Assembly (NCBI GenBank): GCA_027622975.1
Contig: JAQBVN010000025.1
Location: 1 to 33,363 of the forward strand
Direction of reading: 5' to 3'
Length of the DNA: 33,363 bases
Source: Bacteroidota bacterium
Lineage (GTDB): Bacteria; Bacteroidota; Bacteroidia; Flavobacteriales_D; Sanyastnellaceae
Of this stretch, positions 17,512-27,031 are shown piece after piece. Under the pieces are notes generated by a model, which was given only the letters and a program-made list of their open reading frames with translations, searched no databases and was not told where the DNA came from. The number at the start of each line of letters is the position of its first letter. Position 1 is the first letter of the stretch. The position numbers were made by a program, and so were the translations under genes.

Positions 17512-18786
17512 ATGAGCACTCAACTCGCTGAAAACCTTTTGGCCCTGTCGCAAGAAATTACCCAAGTGGCTGGTTTCGCAGTGACTTGCACGCGAGACTG
17601 TGAGGTCCTCAATGAGGAGTTGAGTTCCTTTGATGTCCGATTTCCTGTAAGTGTCTCCACATTGAGGCGTTTTTTTGGACTCATTCCGACCACAAGCCAA
17701 TTCAGCGCGACAACACTCAATGCCCTCTCGCGCTATGCGGGTTATGCCTCCTTTCGCGATTTCAAGGTCAGAAAAGCCCAAACGCAAGCTCCCATTCCAT
17801 CTCATCTTGCCAACAACGGGGGGCACGAGCACGGCTCAAGCCAAGAGATCAAACAGCAAGTTTTGGCCTTCATCGAGAAAAACAACACGCCTGCAAAATT
17901 TCAACTCAACGTTCAGGATTTCAATGCATTGAAACAAGCCGTGTTGTCCTTCTACGAAGCGGGCAGCTTTGACATGGGGCTGTGGCTTCAATTCAAAAAA
18001 CACACGCATCTGAAGGATTTTGTGTTGGAACAATTCCCACCTCTCGATTTCATGTCCTCTTTTGGCGAATCGATGATGGAGGATTACCTCCAAACCGCCA
18101 GAAGCATGGGACAAAAAATGTTTGCGCAGGGAGTCATCGCCGGTGGCAAGGTGAACATTGGCGAAGCCTGGAGAGTCATTTTCCCTTTGCTCGCTCCCAT
18201 TCGACCTGCCTTGAGAGAAATCCACCCCCTCATTCAATCCCGAAACCTCGGGATTTGGTTGCTCGCTTTGAAAGAAACCGAGATTGACCCTTCCTCGCTC
18301 TCCTGGGTGCGAAACATCATTCAAGATTGCATCGAACAAGAATTCAACCTCTGGCCCAAATGGTCCTCACAGGCACGCTACTTCTCGTTCAACATCAGTG
18401 AGTATTTGATCTTGGCTGACGAGACGGCCTTGGTGGAATCAAGCCATCGAGAACTCCTTGCTTTTCGAAAGACTCAAGATTGGTCTTTGAAGAATGTCAT
18501 CATTGAGTCCATCCTCGATTTGCGCATGGTATGGAATCTTCTGCAGCTTGGTCACACACAGGTCGCAAGAGATCAATTTGAGCGGATTTCACTCCCAACA
18601 ATGCGGAGTTTGGAAACCCGAACCCATTCCATGTGGTATCACGCCGCGGATTTAGCCCTCAGATACAGTCCCGAATCTGCCGCTCAGGAGCGATTGCACC
18701 AAGCTGCAGTCAGCTGTGGTTATCTCGGATTGGAACGAAGGTTGAAGAACATTGTGATTCCCCGAATTCGTTCTCACCAACAATGA
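17512..18786 (+). CDS. Protein of unknown function with HTH-like N-terminal domain
   Basis: This 424-residue protein starts at ATG 17512, 4 bases after the lipoprotein stop; a longer in-frame start would overlap that gene by 125 bases. It has no signal peptide or membrane segment, so it should be cytoplasmic. Residues 1-90 look like a short helical domain common at the start of Bacteroidota proteins, with VSVSTLRRFFG (46-56) and TLNALSRYAGYASFRDF (68-84), resembling a helix-turn-helix. Residues 110-424 are mostly alpha-helical with no motif I recognise, and could be TPR-like helical hairpins. Coupling to an envelope propeller lipoprotein suggests a linked role, for example sensing or regulation, but this is inference only. 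Confidence 0.75.
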   Translation: MSTQLAENLLALSQEITQVAGFAVTCTRDCEVLNEELSSFDVRFPVSVSTLRRFFGLIPTTSQFSATTLNALSRYAGYASFRDFKVRKAQTQAPIPSHLANNGGHEHGSSQEIKQQVLAFIEKNNTPAKFQLNVQDFNALKQAVLSFYEAGSFDMGLWLQFKKHTHLKDFVLEQFPPLDFMSSFGESMMEDYLQTARSMGQKMFAQGVIAGGKVNIGEAWRVIFPLLAPIRPALREIHPLIQSRNLGIWLLALKETEIDPSSLSWVRNIIQDCIEQEFNLWPKWSSQARYFSFNISEYLILADETALVESSHRELLAFRKTQDWSLKNVIIESILDLRMVWNLLQLGHTQVARDQFERISLPTMRSLETRTHSMWYHAADLALRYSPESAAQERLHQAAVSCGYLGLERRLKNIVIPRIRSHQQ

Positions 18787-18875
18787 GCATGAGCCGCTCA
18801 GGTCAAACCATGGTGACCGCAGTGAAAGCGACTGCTGAGCCCAGCTCATCCTAGCTTATCCAATCGCCAACGAAA

Positions 18876-18901
18876 ATGGCCCGTCCCTTTGGACAGGCCA
18901 T
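18876..18901 (-). terminator. Probable intrinsic terminator after the nitroreductase gene
   Basis: ATGGCC pairs with GGCCAT and GTCC with GGAC, with one mismatch between them and a 4-base loop. On the minus strand the stem is followed by TTTTCG. It lies about 130 bases after the nitroreductase stop and should end the minus-strand operon. On the plus strand no T-run follows, so it is unlikely to serve the upstream plus-strand gene. Confidence 0.6.
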
Positions 18902-19031
18902 CGTCAAACGAACTTTTGGTTCAGGAGCCCCCTCTCCGAGGCTGCAGACAAATATTTCGCCTTTGGCTGCGAAGTTGCGCAAATTCCAATAATAATGAAC
19001 TGAATTGAACCTACAATAGGATGCAACCTGC

Positions 19032-19796
19032 TCATACTTCCTGATAAAACGTCGACAATGGAAATCTGAAGCGATCTCCATACACTCCTTTTGCGGTTCG
19101 CCTTCCTGAACTCACGACCATGCAAATCTCTGCTTTCCGCGGCAAATTCAGGAGCCCTTTGATCCGTCGACTGTCCATACCCTCCATGGGGCATGTATCA
19201 AAACCGTGAGCTCTCATGCACAACATGAAGTGGGCGGCAGACAGGGCTGTAGATTTGTGCGCCCACACGCGCATGTCAGACCATCCAACGGGCTCTCGAG
19301 GTGTCGCATGCTTCAACCCTCGGATGGCAAACCACAACGCCTTCAGCGGCGCAAAGACACCCTGAGTGTATGCGATGCGTGTGATTTTGGTGAAGTACTG
19401 ATAGGCCCGTTCTGGCATGTCCCCGCGACGATCAAATTCCTCCAGGGTCCACCGATTGTTCCTACGCCAAAGGTCCGGTCTTGCCACAAAAACAAACAAC
19501 TCCGGAGCAGTGGTCGCTGCGGGTTGGCCCAAACAAGCCTTGGCGAGTTCCTCTCGCATGGCAGGGGTGGATGCCCTGATCACTTGCCAAGCCTGGAGGT
19601 TTGATGAATTTGGTGCCTTTTGCGCTGCTTCAATGCATCGAAGGATGACATCCTCAGGAACCGGGTCCTCGGCAAAGATTCGCACACTTCGACGGCTGTC
19701 CACCACCGCGTGAAATGCCTCAGCATCCATTGGAGGCATGACGAGCGCAGACTCTCTTTCTCCGCGCAAGGACTCAAACATTTTGACCTTCACCAT
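19032..19796 (-). CDS. Nitroreductase-family FMN oxidoreductase
   Basis: This 254-residue protein begins its family domain at FHAVVDSRRSVRIF (28-41), the FMN-phosphate-binding RRSxR segment. PNSSNLQAWQVI (62-73) follows, the second conserved flavin contact. The tail carries VVSSGRRTAKGVYGDRFRFP. Members reduce nitro groups, quinones or other acceptors using NAD(P)H and act as cytoplasmic dimers; the physiological substrate is unknown. Start ATG 19796 is preceded by a TTTG box. It lies 39 bases after the stop of the 1478-residue gene on the same strand, so read-through is possible, with a hairpin terminator downstream at 18876-18901. Confidence 0.88.
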   Translation of the reverse strand: MVKVKMFESLRGERESALVMPPMDAEAFHAVVDSRRSVRIFAEDPVPEDVILRCIEAAQKAPNSSNLQAWQVIRASTPAMREELAKACLGQPAATTAPELFVFVARPDLWRRNNRWTLEEFDRRGDMPERAYQYFTKITRIAYTQGVFAPLKALWFAIRGLKHATPREPVGWSDMRVWAHKSTALSAAHFMLCMRAHGFDTCPMEGMDSRRIKGLLNLPRKAEICMVVSSGRRTAKGVYGDRFRFPLSTFYQEV

Positions 19797-19800
19797 GGCT

Positions 19801-19808
19801 CAAAGGTC
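19801..19808 (-). promoter_or_regulatory. Possible -7 box (GACCTTTG) of the nitroreductase gene
   Basis: On the minus strand GACCTTTG lies 4 bases before ATG 19796 and has one mismatch to TAnnTTTG. It sits between the two minus-strand genes, so nitroreductase may have its own promoter. Confidence 0.35.
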
Positions 19809-19835
19809 ATGCAGGATGTTAGAAAGCCATTCAAG

Positions 19836-22800
19836 TCATGAACAAATGGCACCAAACAGGGACAACAACATCAGCAAATCGCTTGTATTGGCTGCCCCAT
19901 CACCATTGAGATCAGCCACGCCACAGTTGTTCATGCATCCAAATGAACTGAGGTAGGCCAACACATCGGCCACCCCCACAGTCAAGTCGCCGTTGAAATC
20001 CCCTGGGCAGCCAATCAACGCTTCGTATGTCCACACACATCCGGTGCCCACATGGACGGCCGTCACACCGTATTCCCCGTCCATCGTTGCAAACCACAAG
20101 TTCTCATTGGCATCGGGAATGAGTGACCCATTGAAGGTCCATGCCAACACTTGCCAATCTTCAGAAACTACCAATTGCGTGCCACCATCAACCTCCTGAG
20201 ATGTCCATTCCAAGGATGGAAGAACCGGGACTTCGGCCACCAACACCTCCACCCAACTGCAACCATCCACAGGCTGGGCAAGGTGGAAGTAGTTGCCGGA
20301 CGTTTGAATGGGTTGATCATTCCACACGAGGGATTCACCTGGGCACAACAGCAATTCTGTGGTATCCACCCCACACGCATTGGATGCCATCATCCATTGA
20401 CCTTCAAGGGGCCAAACACACGAATTGCTCAAGGTGCTCGACGGATTTGCTCCTTCTTCGAGTGCACAAGAGGCGGTCCAAGCACCCTCTCCATGCACCG
20501 CTCGATGATGCATGGTCATGCCTGCCAATGCATTCGGTTGGTCCCATACTTCTCCGAGGGATGCCAGCATCCACTCCCCTGTCCATCCCGCGTCAGAAGG
20601 CGCAGACACTGACCCGGAGACGTAGGCGTTGACCACCCAATGTCCACCTACCACTGAAGCACCCTCGGGTGCCTCGAAAGGCTCTGGGTCCAGTCTGTGA
20701 ATGCGCACTTCGGAAACTCCATCTGCTGCAGTCGACGATGTGACATCCCATGCTCCCAAACCGTGGGTGATTGAGTCCGACAGGGGTGCGTTGATTTGAG
20801 ACATACTTCCCCACCCCACAGGAGCTGAAGATGGCTCCGTTGTTGCACCGCCAGAATAAGCCCCATGGACACTTCCTGGTCTCTTGTTGACCATGAAAGA
20901 AGCATCTTCATTGAATTGATAGTACCCCAACAATTCAGGGTCCGATTGCGCATCCTCTGGCGTGATGTTCAAGTGCCTTTGATCTCGAACCTCTTGAAGG
21001 GTGAGGGCGCGGTTCCAAATTTTCACTTCGTCAATCCACCCATTGAAATTCCGACTCGTCCATGCTCGATAGCTTCCAACCCACTGGCTTCCCATGTCCA
21101 CTTGCTCTGGAGATGTGTTGTGCACTGCCTCTATTCCATTAAGCATTACCTTGACCTGGGTGGGACTCACAACCAATGCGACATGGGACCACTCATTGTC
21201 TGGCAAAACCAAACCACTGCTCCACCACCAAGCCCCCCCGGGCCAATGGTAGCCCAGCTCATTGCCACCTCGGACATTGAGACCCGCGGCTTGGTCCACG
21301 CCACCGAGCACCAATCCTGTGTAGTCTGGCTGAATTCCAATGGGCTTGACCCAAGCTGTGACAGTGTAGGTGTTGGTGACTACCCCCAAATCGTGAGTCA
21401 CACCAAATTGTGGACTGCCTGCACAACGCAACGCCCCACCAGCCAAACCATCGGGTGCGCATTGTGAAGGATTCCCGACATGAACCATGGCTGGCTCGTG
21501 GTGAGTGTCTGTCGAACCATCTGCCAAGGTCACAGCAAGCGTTACGTCCACTGGACCTCCCTCCCCAAAAACCACTTGCACACGGCGTGAGGACGCATCA
21601 GACACGAACAATGGCGCGGGTTCAAAGGACCATGACCAGCTCGCACCTGCATGATTCACCAGTCCATGACAATCAAAAACAACGGTATCAAGGGCACAAT
21701 AGACTTCAGGAGACGCGGTCATCGGCTGCGAGATTGGCGGGATGGGCCAAGGGACTTCAGCTTCCCAGATTCCCTTCCCCTTGTCCGCAATTCGAATGCG
21801 GCCTGTGGCATGATGAACCGCTCCCTCCAACGGGGCCCAATATGCGGGGATGCCTGCAGACATGTCCAACCACTGCTGGGTTTCGTTCCTGTATGCATAC
21901 ACCCCCTGATCTGACAACAACACAACCCCTGTGCCACCCAATGGTAGAATTTCTCGGAGCGATTCCCCTGCCCACAAGGGTTGGGTCATGTTCTCCCAGG
22001 ACGTCCCTCCGGTCGTTGAGCGGTACAGTCCGGATCCTCCGGCCTGCATGGCCCAGATGTCATTGACATTGCCAGGGTTCAACGCAATTTCCATGCTGCC
22101 CCAATTCGTGGGCAACCCAGACGTGAGTTGCCCCCAAGTCTGCCCATTGTTTGTCGAACGAAACAGCTTGCACGTACTCCCGGATCTTGTCACGACATAC
22201 CACCGATTGGGGTCACTCATGCCTTGCTCAATTTCATACACTGACCACGCCCCACCCCAATCCATCCAGATTTCCCACTGATTGCCTCCATCCGTAGTTC
22301 GGTATAAGCTACCTCCCGACCCAAGAACCATGTGATCCCCATACACGGGATGAACCACCAATTCACTGTTTCTGAAATCCACGTAGCTCTCATTGGGGTA
22401 CATGCTCAAATTGGCCTGTGCAGAGGTGGATCCAACCAACGTGGTTGGAACCACCACATCCGTGATGTCGCTGAAGTGGGTTGAAAGGCCTCCACCGTCC
22501 AGAGGATGCACATAGCCCGTGGGTGCTTCAGCCCCCCCCAACCTCATGGATTGCCCCAAATCGTAAGTCGAAACATAGGCCATGTTGCCGTTGTGATATC
22601 GACCGCCAACTTGAAGGTCCTCGTTCCATCCCTGGCCAAATCCCCAGAAGGTCGAATTGTAAATCCCACGTTTCCGAGACTCATGGGTTGCGAGCTCGTC
22701 CTGACTGAAATTCAGCCCCCCGTCCGTGGCCACCCAGATGTCATCCCCAACCACACACAGATCTTGAATGTCTGGGTGGATCCAACCAATGTCATACGTG

Positions 22801-24272
22801 CTCGCGCTGTATGCCCCGATTCTCTGCCATGAGGCTCCGCCATCGTTTGTGGCACTCAACGCAGTGACCCCCACCCATGCCTTGTTGGGATCGTTGTGTG
22901 AAACGGCCAAATCAAAATCGTAAAAGCCCTGATAAATGCCCGTACCATTCAGGTTGCCGTTGGCCACACTCGGATGGTCCACAGGATCATAAGGCGCTCC
23001 ATCTTGGCCATTGAGATTGACCCAAGAATCCCCGCGATCCAAACTCTGGTACAAACCAATCCAGCCCGTGTCCTCAGCCTTTCCACGCCCGATCAAGGCC
23101 ACGTACACCCTGTCCACATCCGCGGGAGTCACTCCCAAGCGACCACCATCCGCGCTGGCGTTTGACGGGTCCGATGGCACAAAGAACCCCTCGTCTTTGA
23201 GGACAAAGGTTTGACCTCCATCGTCGGAACGATGCATTTCGCAGCGATTCAAAGCCTGCCCGTAGCGCAGAGCGTAAACCACTTGAGCTTCTGAAGGATG
23301 AAAGGCCACGTCCCACGCCGTGCCCGCAAACAAGGTATTCCAGGTCAATCCACCATCTTCTGAACGGTGCAATCCATTCCAAGCGCTGACAAGCACCACA
23401 TCCGGATCCGTGGGATTGACTGCAATTTGAGTGGCGTGTTCTCCGAGGTTGTGGAGCATCTCCCATGTGCTACCTCCATCTACAGAGGCGTAAATCCATT
23501 GGTTGGCCTCGAAATAGATGCGTGCGGGATCCGAAGGCGCAATTTTCACCGCCCTCACCGTCCGAATGCCAGGTACCTCCTCAGTCACGGCGTGCCACGT
23601 CAGACCTCGATCGATCGATTTGAACAAATCCCCAGCTTCCACACCAGCAACGCAGATGTCAGGATTGGAAACCGACTGATCAAAACAATACACATTGCAT
23701 TGCCATGAGACAGGAATCCCCCCTTCACTCTCCTTGTTGTAAGTCTCCATGGGCCCTTTGGGATGCCAAACAGCTTCAGTGTCCATGGCCATCGTTCGTC
23801 CCATCACCGGAGTGCGCTTCCCTTCCCACTGACGGAGGGCCCACTCGTCCACAGGCTCAATACGGCCCTCATCGTTCACCAGATGTTCCACGTGAATCAG
23901 CCAGTGCTTGAAATTTCGTTCGTGGATGTCCTTGACATAGGGTTGCCCCTTCAAAGCCGCTTCCCGAGCATCGACGATACCCCAAAAATCGGGGTCGCCA
24001 GAGTACATGCGCAAGGCCCAATCCGGAGCAGGCTCGCGTTCAGTCGGCACACGCTTGAATCGACTGGGATGTCGAACCTCGACCACCCTCGATGCACCAG
24101 CCATGACCTGAGACGCAGGAGTTTCCACTTCTTCCTCGAAGTGGAGTGATGGATGATGCTGCGCTCCTGGACGTGATTCCGTGGCTGCCTCATGTTGACC
24201 CCAGACAAATCCCTGAAGGATCAACAAAGCCAAGGAAAGACCGACATGTGATGCAATGGGAGAATGGGACAT
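19836..24272 (-). CDS. Large secreted propeller / LamG protein with dockerin-like C-terminus
   Basis: This 1478-residue protein has a signal peptide at 1-25 (ending FVWGQ). Residues about 215-760 carry at least nine Asp-box loops such as SVDGGSTW, SEDGGLTW, TNDGGASW and TTDGGNQW, in the VPS10/sortilin or xyloglucanase propeller style. A PKD-like segment (about 860-940) follows, then a LamG/concanavalin-type domain (about 947-1100, with YTVTAWVKP and GWIDEVKIWNRAL). A CPGESLVWN segment lies near 1307. The C-terminus (about 1420-1478) has two EF-hand-like loops, DFNGDLTVGVADVL and DLNGDGAANTSDLL, and ends FGAICS. No T9SS tail of the LSPNP type is present. It is probably a surface protein binding glycans or proteins; no catalytic residues are assigned. 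Nitroreductase follows 39 bases downstream. Confidence 0.88.
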   Translation of the reverse strand: MSHSPIASHVGLSLALLILQGFVWGQHEAATESRPGAQHHPSLHFEEEVETPASQVMAGASRVVEVRHPSRFKRVPTEREPAPDWALRMYSGDPDFWGIVDAREAALKGQPYVKDIHERNFKHWLIHVEHLVNDEGRIEPVDEWALRQWEGKRTPVMGRTMAMDTEAVWHPKGPMETYNKESEGGIPVSWQCNVYCFDQSVSNPDICVAGVEAGDLFKSIDRGLTWHAVTEEVPGIRTVRAVKIAPSDPARIYFEANQWIYASVDGGSTWEMLHNLGEHATQIAVNPTDPDVVLVSAWNGLHRSEDGGLTWNTLFAGTAWDVAFHPSEAQVVYALRYGQALNRCEMHRSDDGGQTFVLKDEGFFVPSDPSNASADGGRLGVTPADVDRVYVALIGRGKAEDTGWIGLYQSLDRGDSWVNLNGQDGAPYDPVDHPSVANGNLNGTGIYQGFYDFDLAVSHNDPNKAWVGVTALSATNDGGASWQRIGAYSASTYDIGWIHPDIQDLCVVGDDIWVATDGGLNFSQDELATHESRKRGIYNSTFWGFGQGWNEDLQVGGRYHNGNMAYVSTYDLGQSMRLGGAEAPTGYVHPLDGGGLSTHFSDITDVVVPTTLVGSTSAQANLSMYPNESYVDFRNSELVVHPVYGDHMVLGSGGSLYRTTDGGNQWEIWMDWGGAWSVYEIEQGMSDPNRWYVVTRSGSTCKLFRSTNNGQTWGQLTSGLPTNWGSMEIALNPGNVNDIWAMQAGGSGLYRSTTGGTSWENMTQPLWAGESLREILPLGGTGVVLLSDQGVYAYRNETQQWLDMSAGIPAYWAPLEGAVHHATGRIRIADKGKGIWEAEVPWPIPPISQPMTASPEVYCALDTVVFDCHGLVNHAGASWSWSFEPAPLFVSDASSRRVQVVFGEGGPVDVTLAVTLADGSTDTHHEPAMVHVGNPSQCAPDGLAGGALRCAGSPQFGVTHDLGVVTNTYTVTAWVKPIGIQPDYTGLVLGGVDQAAGLNVRGGNELGYHWPGGAWWWSSGLVLPDNEWSHVALVVSPTQVKVMLNGIEAVHNTSPEQVDMGSQWVGSYRAWTSRNFNGWIDEVKIWNRALTLQEVRDQRHLNITPEDAQSDPELLGYYQFNEDASFMVNKRPGSVHGAYSGGATTEPSSAPVGWGSMSQINAPLSDSITHGLGAWDVTSSTAADGVSEVRIHRLDPEPFEAPEGASVVGGHWVVNAYVSGSVSAPSDAGWTGEWMLASLGEVWDQPNALAGMTMHHRAVHGEGAWTASCALEEGANPSSTLSNSCVWPLEGQWMMASNACGVDTTELLLCPGESLVWNDQPIQTSGNYFHLAQPVDGCSWVEVLVAEVPVLPSLEWTSQEVDGGTQLVVSEDWQVLAWTFNGSLIPDANENLWFATMDGEYGVTAVHVGTGCVWTYEALIGCPGDFNGDLTVGVADVLAYLSSFGCMNNCGVADLNGDGAANTSDLLMLLSLFGAICS

Positions 24273-24290
24273 GACTCAATTTTTCTCGAA

Positions 24291-24298
24291 AAAAGATA
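24291..24298 (-). promoter_or_regulatory. Possible -7 box (TATCTTTT) of the 1478-residue gene
   Basis: On the minus strand TATCTTTT lies 18 bases before ATG 24272 and has one mismatch to TAnnTTTG. It lies in the short gap after the thymidine phosphorylase stop. Confidence 0.4.
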
Positions 24299-24348
24299 CG
24301 ATGAATGGAGCCCGCCTACCAAGGCCACCACTGAAGCGCGATTTTCGG

Positions 24349-25716
24349 TCAAGCTCGACGGGATGGATGCACCGTCTCCACAATGACAGCCGGTGCCTCA
24401 GCACAGGTTCCTGTGTCTGACCATGTTAATGAATTCTCCCATCTGTTGGCTGCCTCGTCCCATGCAGATTCTGACGAGGCGTGGATGGTCACAACATCTT
24501 CGCCAAGGCCAAACGTTTGGCCTACCAAAGGAATGCTTGAAAACCCAACCCTAGGGTCGATGGTTTCATTTGGACGGGTCCTGCCTCCACCAAGGGCCAC
24601 AACAGCCATGCCAACGCCTCGAACATCAAATCCTGAGATTACACCCGGCCTTGGGGCCTTCCAAGCGCGCACCACCGGAGCACCCGGCAAGATGTCAGAG
24701 CGGTCAAGGATCCTCGGATTTCCTCCCATCGCTTCAATGGATTGCCCCAACAATTCAAGGGCACGGCCGTTGTCACGGACTTCTTCGAGTTTTCGTCGGG
24801 CTTGTTCAGGATTGGAGCACTCTCCAGACATCCACAAAAGCTCCGACCCAAGGGAGAGCACCACCTCGTCCAAACGCGGGTGACGTTCTCCGGTTCCCGC
24901 CAAATATTCGACGGCCTCCCTGACTTCGAGGGCATTGCCTGCAGACCAAGCCAAGGGCACGGACATGTCCGTCATCACAGCACGGGAATTCATGCCAGCC
25001 CCGACTCCCACGTCCACCATGCTCTTGGCCAAATTTCTCGCTGCCTCCACTTCCTGCATCACCGCACCGTTGCCGCATTTGACGTCCAGCACCAAATGCG
25101 ACAAGCCCGCGGCTAGCTTTTTGGACACAATCGATGTGGTGATCAGACCAACATTTTCCACTGTCGCGGTGACATCTCTCGTGGCATACATGATGCGATC
25201 GGCTGGGGCCAAATCTTCCGTCTGGCGCACAATGGCAAACCCCACTTCTTCCACAATCCGCTGAAAGCGTTGCACCTCCATGCCTGTTTGGTATCCAGGA
25301 ATGGCCTCCAACTTGTCGATCGTTCCTCCAGTATGCGCCAATCCTCGGCCCGCAATCATCGGTACATGGACCCCGCATGCCGCGAGCATTGGAGCGAGCA
25401 TGAGAGACACGGTGTCGCCCACGCCTCCCGTGCTATGCTTGTCGACGACTGGACCTCGCAGGTTCCTGTGGGTCCAATCCAACACCCTTCCAGAATCTCG
25501 AACCGCCAAGGTCATCGCAACCCTCTCCTCCACGCTCAAATCCTGAAAATAGATGGCCATGGAAAGAGCCGCAATTTGAGCTTCTGTAACCTCGCCTGTG
25601 ACAACACCCGAGACAAAAGCTTGGATTTCATCCACGCTCAACGTCCCACCATCACGTTTCTTCCGAATCCACTCTTGAGGCAATCCTGCCCCAAATCGCT
25701 TGAACTCTTCCATCAT
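24349..25716 (-). CDS. deoA: Thymidine / pyrimidine-nucleoside phosphorylase
   Basis: This 455-residue protein is the usual length for the family. It cleaves thymidine or uridine with phosphate to give the base and (deoxy)ribose-1-phosphate. Diagnostic motifs are DKHSTGGVGD (92-101, phosphate loop), GRGLAHTGGTIDKLEAIPG (123-141, the family signature) and a SIVSKKLAAG segment contacting the base. ATG 25716 overlaps the transporter stop as ATGA; a second ATG follows directly at 25713. The overlap shows co-translation with the nucleoside transporter, so imported nucleosides are phosphorolysed in the cytoplasm. deoA and the pyrimidine-specific pdp enzymes share these motifs, so substrate breadth is not certain. 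Confidence 0.93.
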   Translation of the reverse strand: MMEEFKRFGAGLPQEWIRKKRDGGTLSVDEIQAFVSGVVTGEVTEAQIAALSMAIYFQDLSVEERVAMTLAVRDSGRVLDWTHRNLRGPVVDKHSTGGVGDTVSLMLAPMLAACGVHVPMIAGRGLAHTGGTIDKLEAIPGYQTGMEVQRFQRIVEEVGFAIVRQTEDLAPADRIMYATRDVTATVENVGLITTSIVSKKLAAGLSHLVLDVKCGNGAVMQEVEAARNLAKSMVDVGVGAGMNSRAVMTDMSVPLAWSAGNALEVREAVEYLAGTGERHPRLDEVVLSLGSELLWMSGECSNPEQARRKLEEVRDNGRALELLGQSIEAMGGNPRILDRSDILPGAPVVRAWKAPRPGVISGFDVRGVGMAVVALGGGRTRPNETIDPRVGFSSIPLVGQTFGLGEDVVTIHASSESAWDEAANRWENSLTWSDTGTCAEAPAVIVETVHPSRRA

Positions 25717-26939
25717 CCCATGGCCACAAAGAGGCCGGCAATGGTGCCAGACATCAAGTTGGACATGGTTCCTGCCATGACCGCGAGCAACCCTAGCCGA
25801 GCTATGTCTTTCCGCCTTGTTGGAGCCATGCCTCCAAGTCCTCCCAACAAGATGGCAATCGAACTCAAGTTGGCAAATCCACACAGGGCAAAAGACACAA
25901 TAGCCGTGGTCTTGGGAGACAACACCACAGCTGCATTCTCTGCGATGTACGGTGCAAAATTCAAGTATGCCACAAATTCGTTGACCACGAGTTTTTGGCC
26001 GATGAAGGACCCGGCTGTCACCGCTTCCGACCAAGGAACCCCCAACAAAAAGGCCAAAGGGCTGAAGGCCCAACCAAGCATCAATTCTAGGGTCAATTCT
26101 GGCATGCCAAACCATCCTCCCACACCACCTAGAATGCCGTTGATAACGGCAATCAACGCCACGAATGCCAACAACATGGCGCCAACATTCAGAGCCAGAT
26201 GCAGGCCTGAGGAAGCGCCATTTGCCGCGGCATCAATGACATTGACAGGGACGTCTTCATCCCTTGAATCCGGCAACTCCGATGCAGGCGTATCCACTTC
26301 GGGCATGAGGAGTTTGGCGAATAGCAACCCGCCTGGAGCCGACATGAAACAGGCAGCAATCAAGTATTCAACAGGCACACCAATCAGTGCATATCCCGCC
26401 AAGGCAGACCCAGCAACCGATGCCAATCCTCCCACCATGACGGCAAAAAGTTCAGACTGTGTCATCGATGCGATGTACGGCTTCACCACAAGTGGAGCCT
26501 CTGTTTGTCCAACAAAAATGTTGGCCGTCGCACTCATGGATTCAGCCCGAGAAGTACCAAGGATTGCCTGCAAGGCCCCTCCAATCAAGCGGATGACCCA
26601 CTTCATGATTCCCACGTGGTACAGCACGGCAATCAGAGCCGCAAAAAACACGATGATGGGCAACACCTTCAAGGCAAACACAAATCCGACACCCTCCCCC
26701 ACAAGCCCACCAAACAAAAAGCCAATGCCCGCATCACCAAAGCTGAGGAGTTGGTTCACACCTTGGGTCATGGAGGCGAGTAAAGACTGACCCCAAGGAA
26801 CTTTCAACACAAACGCCCCAAGCCCCAACTGAATGGCAAAGGCCCCCAACACCGTGCGCCACCGAATGGCTCGACGGTTTCTCGAAAATCCATAGGCGAT
26901 GCTCAAAAGCACGCCCATGCCCACAATGCTCATCAACAT
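25713..26939 (-). CDS. Concentrative nucleoside transporter (CNT family)
   Basis: This 408-residue inner-membrane protein has about 8-10 hydrophobic segments. The family signature ESMSATANIFVGQTEAPLV lies at 133-151. The GQTEAP form resembles the Vibrio and animal CNT proteins, which are sodium coupled, more than the GQSE form of E. coli NupC. A second conserved stretch near residues 305-325 has NEFVAYLNF. It should take up pyrimidine and possibly purine nucleosides. The stop codon overlaps the start of thymidine phosphorylase. Starts at 26939 or 26933 are both possible. Confidence 0.92.
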   Translation of the reverse strand: MLMSIVGMGVLLSIAYGFSRNRRAIRWRTVLGAFAIQLGLGAFVLKVPWGQSLLASMTQGVNQLLSFGDAGIGFLFGGLVGEGVGFVFALKVLPIIVFFAALIAVLYHVGIMKWVIRLIGGALQAILGTSRAESMSATANIFVGQTEAPLVVKPYIASMTQSELFAVMVGGLASVAGSALAGYALIGVPVEYLIAACFMSAPGGLLFAKLLMPEVDTPASELPDSRDEDVPVNVIDAAANGASSGLHLALNVGAMLLAFVALIAVINGILGGVGGWFGMPELTLELMLGWAFSPLAFLLGVPWSEAVTAGSFIGQKLVVNEFVAYLNFAPYIAENAAVVLSPKTTAIVSFALCGFANLSSIAILLGGLGGMAPTRRKDIARLGLLAVMAGTMSNLMSGTIAGLFVAMG

Positions 26940-26943
26940 AGCG

Positions 26944-26951
26944 GCAAGCTA
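26944..26951 (-). promoter_or_regulatory. Weak -7-like box (TAGCTTGC) of the transporter-phosphorylase operon
   Basis: On the minus strand TAGCTTGC lies 4 bases before ATG 26939. It has two mismatches to TAnnTTTG but the same spacing as the better boxes in the window. Confidence 0.25.
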
Positions 26952-26963
26952 ACGAGGATTTCG

Positions 26964-26971
26964 TATCTTCA
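26964..26971 (+). promoter_or_regulatory. Possible -7 box (TATCTTCA) of asnB
   Basis: TATCTTCA has two mismatches to TAnnTTTG and lies 60 bases before ATG 27032, in the divergent gap shared with the nucleoside transporter. Confidence 0.25.
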
Positions 26972-27031
26972 GGAAGGAACAGAGGGAAATGAGCCACGAC
27001 TGTTCTCTACCAAGACAACCTTGCTGCTACC

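Noticed and set aside
18851..19194. Small minus-strand frames after the nitroreductase
   Set aside because: They overlap the nitroreductase end or the terminator hairpin and have no recognisable features.
25270..26790. Plus-strand open frame of 506 codons
   Set aside because: It spans two well-supported minus-strand genes (transporter and phosphorylase) in antisense and has a composition typical of a shadow frame.
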